The notes below the pieces were generated by a model, which searched no databases, was not told where the DNA came from, and saw only the letters and a list, made by a program, of their open reading frames with translations. A stretch of 64,000 bases of DNA. It comes from an uncultured Bradyrhizobium sp. GTDB taxonomy: Bacteria > Pseudomonadota > Alphaproteobacteria > Rhizobiales > Xanthobacteraceae. This document shows, one piece after another, positions 60,616 through 64,000 of this stretch (positions within the stretch are counted from its first letter, which is position 1; every line of letters begins with the position of its first letter). The position numbers and the translations under genes are program-made. Location: contig NZ_CANSMR010000006.1 of NCBI RefSeq assembly GCF_947648125.1, positions 268,590 to 332,589 of the forward strand. Direction: 5' to 3'.

Positions 60616-61614
60616 ATGACGACGTACGAAGGCGGCAAATCGACGATAGGGCTCGGCGCGATGGAGCGGGAGGCACATGCCTGGGTGAGGCGCTTGACGT
60701 CCGGAGACGCGACGGTCGAGGACGCCGAGGCATTCCAGCTGTGGCGCCAGCAGAGCGCTGCCCATGCGATTGCCTTTGCCAGGGCTAGCAAGCTTTGGGA
60801 GACGGTTGGCCAAGCCGGCCATAACCTCCGGTATGACCCCGCGTCGCTGGGCGTGTTGCTTGATGGTGAGGCAAAGCGGGTGATGACCCGCAGGCTGGTG
60901 CTTGGCGGGGGACTTGCGACTGCCGCTGCTGCCGTCGGAGCGGTGACGCTGCGGCCCCCGCTCGAACTCTGGCCGTCATGGTCCGAGTTCGCAGCCGACT
61001 ACCGGACCGGTACGGGAGAGCAGCGCAAGGTTGCCTTGAGCGACAATGTGTCGATCAACCTCGACACACGAACCAGCATCGCGCTGCGCCCGGATCACGG
61101 CGACACCAGCCGGATCGAGTTGATCACGGGACAGGCATCGATCGCGACGGCCCCGCAGCAGTCCCGACCCGTGACGGTGATCGCGTCCAGCGGTCAAACG
61201 GTTGCATCGCAAGCCTCATTCGACGTGCGCTACCTCGGAGCCGAGGTGCGTGTCACCTGTCTCGGCGGCGAGGTTCGCGTCGAGCATGAGGGAAACGCCC
61301 GTACCGTTCGTGAAAGGCAGCAGATCGCCTATGACGAGAGGCGCATGAGCGACATCGTCGCAATCGATCCGGCCGTCGAGGCGGCCTGGCAAGAGGGATT
61401 GCTGATCTTCCGTTACACGCCACTGCCCAAGGTGGTGGAGGAGGTGAACCGGTACCGGTCGGGCCGAATCTTCATCGTCAATGCCGAGCTCAACGCCCAT
61501 CTGATCAACGGCCGCTTCCATATCGATCGGATCGACGAGGTTCTCCTGCAGCTCGAACAAGCCTTTGGCGTCAAAGCCAAAACACTTCCCGGCGGCATTG
61601 TGCTGCTCAGCTGA
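60616..61614 (+). CDS. FecR-family anti-sigma factor / signal transducer
   Basis: A 332-residue single-pass membrane protein. The N-terminal cytoplasmic domain (about 15-65, DUF4880 type: REAHAWVRRLTSGDATVEDAEAFQLWRQQSAAHAIAFARASKLWE) would bind the ECF sigma factor. One membrane segment spans about 93-112 (RLVLGGGLATAAAAVGAVTL). The FecR domain follows (about 130-225), and the periplasmic end (RSGRIFIVNAELNAHLINGRFHIDRIDEVLLQLEQAFGVKA) resembles an STN fold. The ATG at 60616 has GAGGCAAG upstream; an earlier in-frame codon adds an arginine-rich tail that is unlikely. Confidence 0.92.
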   Translation: MTTYEGGKSTIGLGAMEREAHAWVRRLTSGDATVEDAEAFQLWRQQSAAHAIAFARASKLWETVGQAGHNLRYDPASLGVLLDGEAKRVMTRRLVLGGGLATAAAAVGAVTLRPPLELWPSWSEFAADYRTGTGEQRKVALSDNVSINLDTRTSIALRPDHGDTSRIELITGQASIATAPQQSRPVTVIASSGQTVASQASFDVRYLGAEVRVTCLGGEVRVEHEGNARTVRERQQIAYDERRMSDIVAIDPAVEAAWQEGLLIFRYTPLPKVVEEVNRYRSGRIFIVNAELNAHLINGRFHIDRIDEVLLQLEQAFGVKAKTLPGGIVLLS

Positions 61615-61759
61615 GGAGGCTCCCCGCGGCCTTGCAAAAAATTCTGAGTCCGGCGTGCGGGTCGGCCCATTCGGGATCGTCACAGCCGCGAGGGTCTCGG
61701 TACTGGCGCTGAGACGCGAAATCTTCGGCTGTCGTCGCCCGGCGCAAGAAAGCGATTCC

Positions 61760-64000
61760 ATGGTTCCCCGCCTCTCCAGGTCTCTCACCCGCGCGACCGT
61801 TCGCACTGCATTGTTCGGCAGCGTTAGCGTCGTGGCACTTCTCGCCAATACGCCGGTGGTCGCGCGCCCGTTTGGATCGAGCTGGACGGTGTCACCGTCA
61901 GCCGCGGCGATGGCGGCTTCACAGTCGGCAGCGCAGGACGCGGCAGCAGCCGGCAAGCAAGGGCAGAATGCGATGGCGCGGGCCACGCGCGCGATCCAGG
62001 CGATCCAGGGCCTGCAGAACGCAGCGCGCGCCGCTGCGCAGACTTCGCAGCGTTCGGTGACGTTGCCGCAGGTATCGGTGCCCAACGGCCTTGCGCCCGG
62101 CGGCCTGCAGGTGGCGCCGGGATGGCAGGGCGCGAATGCGCCGACGCAGGCGATCGATGCCGCCGGCCAGACCCAGGTCGGCATCGCACAGACCAAGGCG
62201 CAGGCGATCCTCAACTGGAATTCATTCAACGTCGGCGCACGCACCACGCTGACCTTCGACCAGCAAGGCCATGCGAACTGGGTGGCGCTCAACCGCGTCG
62301 TCGGCAGCACCGCGCCGAGCCAGATCCTCGGCAATATCAAGGCCGACGGCTCGGTCTATGTGGTCAATCAGAACGGCATCATCTTCGGCGGTGCGAGCCA
62401 GGTGAATGTCGGCTCGCTGATCGCCTCGACCGCCAACATCACCGATACCCAGTTCCTCAACAACGGCATCTACTCGCAGCAGGCAAGTGGCAAATACGTG
62501 CCGAGCTTCACCGATGCCCGCGGTGCCGTGAGGGTCGAGGCCGGCGCGCTGATCTCGACCAATGCGCCGTCCTCGGTGACGCAGGGCGGTGGCTTCGTCT
62601 TGCTGATGGGAACCGAGGTCAGCAATGCCGGATCGATCAGCGCACCGCGAGGTCAGGTGCAGCTCGCCGCCGGCAACGACTTTCTGCTGCGGCCGGGTTA
62701 CAGCACGGACGCCAACCAGGCCTCGACCACGCGCGGCAACGAAATCTCGCCGATCGTGCGCGACGCGATCGCGGCCGTCGGCAATTCCGGCCTGATCTTC
62801 GCCCAGCAAGGCGACATCACGCTTGCAGGCCGCAGCATCACCCAGGACGGGGTGCTTGTCGCCACGACCTCGGTCAACACCCGCGGCACCATCCATCTCC
62901 TGAACGCAGCCTCCGATGCCGCGGGCAGCATCACGCTCGCCAGCGGCAGCCTGACCGCGATCCTGCCCGAGCTCGATAGCAGCGACACCGCGCTCGACAG
63001 CCAACGCAGCCAGTTGGTCGCCGATTCCAAGGCCTTCACCCACGCCCCGATCGCCAACGCACAGTTCGATAACCTCTCGCTGCTTTCTGACCGGCTCGAC
63101 CAGGGACGTATCGAGATCGTCAGCGGCGGCAGCGTCAACTTCAAGGACGGCTCGACCACGCAGGCGCAAGGCGGCCAGGTGGCGGTCAGCGCCGGCCGCC
63201 GCGTCTTCGCCGAGAGCGGATCGATCATCGACGTCTCGGGCGTGCGCGGCGTGCTGCTGCCGATGTCGACCAACAACCTCCTGATCAACGTGCAAGGCAA
63301 CGAGCTGCGCGACTCGCCGGTCAATCGTGATCGGGACAATCTGAAGAACGCTGACGTCTGGATCGACGCGCGCGATCTGGTGCTGGTGCCGGCGGGCACC
63401 GGCGGCTATGCGACCGACCGCTACTATACGCCGGGTGGCCTGCTCGAGGTCTCGGGATATCTCGCCAATACCGCCCACCGGATCGGCGAATGGGCCGCGG
63501 TCGGCGGCACCGTCACGCTGTCGGCGCAGGAAGTCGTCGCGCAAAAGGGGGCGGTGTTCGACGTCTCCGGCGGCTCGGTCAGCTATCAGGGCGGCTACAT
63601 CCGCACCACCAACTTCCTTGGCGCGGACGGCCGTCTCTACAGCGCCAACCAGGCCCGCGCCGATATGCAGTTCTTCGGCTTCGGCGCGGGTTTCATTCGC
63701 GAGCACATGCTCGGCGGCAAGGTCGCGCCGAACCTGACCGAGATCTGGACCAGCCCATTCGGCAAGGGCCGCGTGACGACCCGCTGGGAGGACGGCTACA
63801 CCATCGGCCGTGACGCCGGCTCTCTCGTCCTGTCCACGCCGACGGCAGTCTTCGAAGCTGACATTGTCGCTGATGTCGTCAACGGCTCACGCCAGACGAC
63901 GGCGCGGCCGGACGGCACCACCGACGGCTACAAGCTGTCCCAGAATGTCGCGCCGCTCCAGGGCAAGCTCGCGCTCGGTGGCTATTCGGGGCTTGGCCTC
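61760..64000 (+). CDS. Two-partner-secretion exoprotein (TpsA, filamentous haemagglutinin-like), 3'-truncated
   Basis: The frame is open from ATG 61760 to the window end (747 codons) with no stop, so the protein continues. After a signal peptide (about residues 1-36, SVSVVALLANTPVVA) and a linker rich in Ala and Gln comes a TPS secretion domain (about 110-290) with NWNSFNVG and NQNGIIFGG, close to the conserved NxNGIxF and NPNGI motifs. Beta-helix-like repeats follow (GSINVSGG, GQVQLAAGNDFLL, GGQVAVSAGRRVFAESGSIIDVSG). It follows the STN-sigma-FecR set by 145 bases, and a TpsB transporter should lie downstream outside the window. The 61615-61759 gap has an A-rich run at about 61637-61643 that could be part of a sigma-ECF promoter; this is only suggestive. 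Confidence 0.88.
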   Translation, partial: MVPRLSRSLTRATVRTALFGSVSVVALLANTPVVARPFGSSWTVSPSAAAMAASQSAAQDAAAAGKQGQNAMARATRAIQAIQGLQNAARAAAQTSQRSVTLPQVSVPNGLAPGGLQVAPGWQGANAPTQAIDAAGQTQVGIAQTKAQAILNWNSFNVGARTTLTFDQQGHANWVALNRVVGSTAPSQILGNIKADGSVYVVNQNGIIFGGASQVNVGSLIASTANITDTQFLNNGIYSQQASGKYVPSFTDARGAVRVEAGALISTNAPSSVTQGGGFVLLMGTEVSNAGSISAPRGQVQLAAGNDFLLRPGYSTDANQASTTRGNEISPIVRDAIAAVGNSGLIFAQQGDITLAGRSITQDGVLVATTSVNTRGTIHLLNAASDAAGSITLASGSLTAILPELDSSDTALDSQRSQLVADSKAFTHAPIANAQFDNLSLLSDRLDQGRIEIVSGGSVNFKDGSTTQAQGGQVAVSAGRRVFAESGSIIDVSGVRGVLLPMSTNNLLINVQGNELRDSPVNRDRDNLKNADVWIDARDLVLVPAGTGGYATDRYYTPGGLLEVSGYLANTAHRIGEWAAVGGTVTLSAQEVVAQKGAVFDVSGGSVSYQGGYIRTTNFLGADGRLYSANQARADMQFFGFGAGFIREHMLGGKVAPNLTEIWTSPFGKGRVTTRWEDGYTIGRDAGSLVLSTPTAVFEADIVADVVNGSRQTTARPDGTTDGYKLSQNVAPLQGKLALGGYSGLGL

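Overview
The window reads as a chromosomal piece of a high-GC alphaproteobacterium, most likely Bradyrhizobium or a close relative in the Nitrobacteraceae. The basis is the aerobic (cob-type) cobalamin cluster, a hut pathway that uses HutF, urea/amide ABC operons of UrtABCDE type, several orphan branched-chain-type binding proteins, and intergenic palindromic repeats of a kind I know from rhizobial genomes. No tRNA, rRNA, transposase, phage gene or CRISPR array was seen. Species assignment is inference.

Layout. 1-4.8 kb: end of a cobalamin operon (cobL'-cobE-cobM-cobB-cobA-cobF), mostly joined by ATGA overlaps. 4.8-9.4 kb: a small zinc-ribbon protein, a DUF417 membrane protein and an AhpD-like protein divergent from an AraC regulator, then a peroxiredoxin-like gene and a LysR regulator. 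9.4-20.6 kb: a response regulator and a very large sensor that fuses an NCS1 permease, a cysteine cluster and a hybrid histidine kinase, divergent from a complete amide/urea ABC transporter, formamidase FmdA and FmdB. 20.8-30.1 kb: histidine utilisation. hutF, hutC and a NitT/TauT-type ABC transporter lie on the minus strand and hutI, hutH, hutU on the plus strand, around a perfect 20-bp palindrome that is the likely HutC operator. 30.2-45.4 kb: a mosaic of acyl-CoA and ring-oxygenase genes (three acyl-CoA dehydrogenase domains in two proteins, an enoyl-CoA hydratase, two family III CoA-transferases, a Rieske oxygenase with its reductase, a thiolase plus DUF35 pair, two orphan binding proteins, and GntR and MarR regulators). 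The substrate is unknown.

45.7-59.1 kb: a second amide system. A cytosolic AmiC-like sensor and an AmiR-like ANTAR antiterminator are followed by a leader with two hairpins and an intrinsic terminator, a second five-gene amide/urea ABC transporter, aliphatic amidase AmiE with its Glu-Lys-Cys triad, a CodB-like NCS1 permease, an alpha/beta hydrolase, and a CbbQ/NorQ-type AAA ATPase with a VWA protein. 59.2-64 kb: a cell-surface-signalling set (STN-domain protein, ECF sigma factor, FecR-type anti-sigma) leading into a large two-partner-secretion exoprotein that runs off the window.

The main theme is nitrogen scavenging from formamide, short-chain amides, urea and histidine. Two paralogous transporters are each tied to a different hydrolase and to a different type of regulator: a permease-kinase two-component system for fmd, and AmiC/AmiR antitermination for ami. 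The most unusual items are the permease-cysteine-kinase fusion, the ANTAR leader, the AAA/VWA pair in an amidase operon, and the signalling set beside a TpsA-like gene, which resembles the Pseudomonas PUMA3 arrangement.
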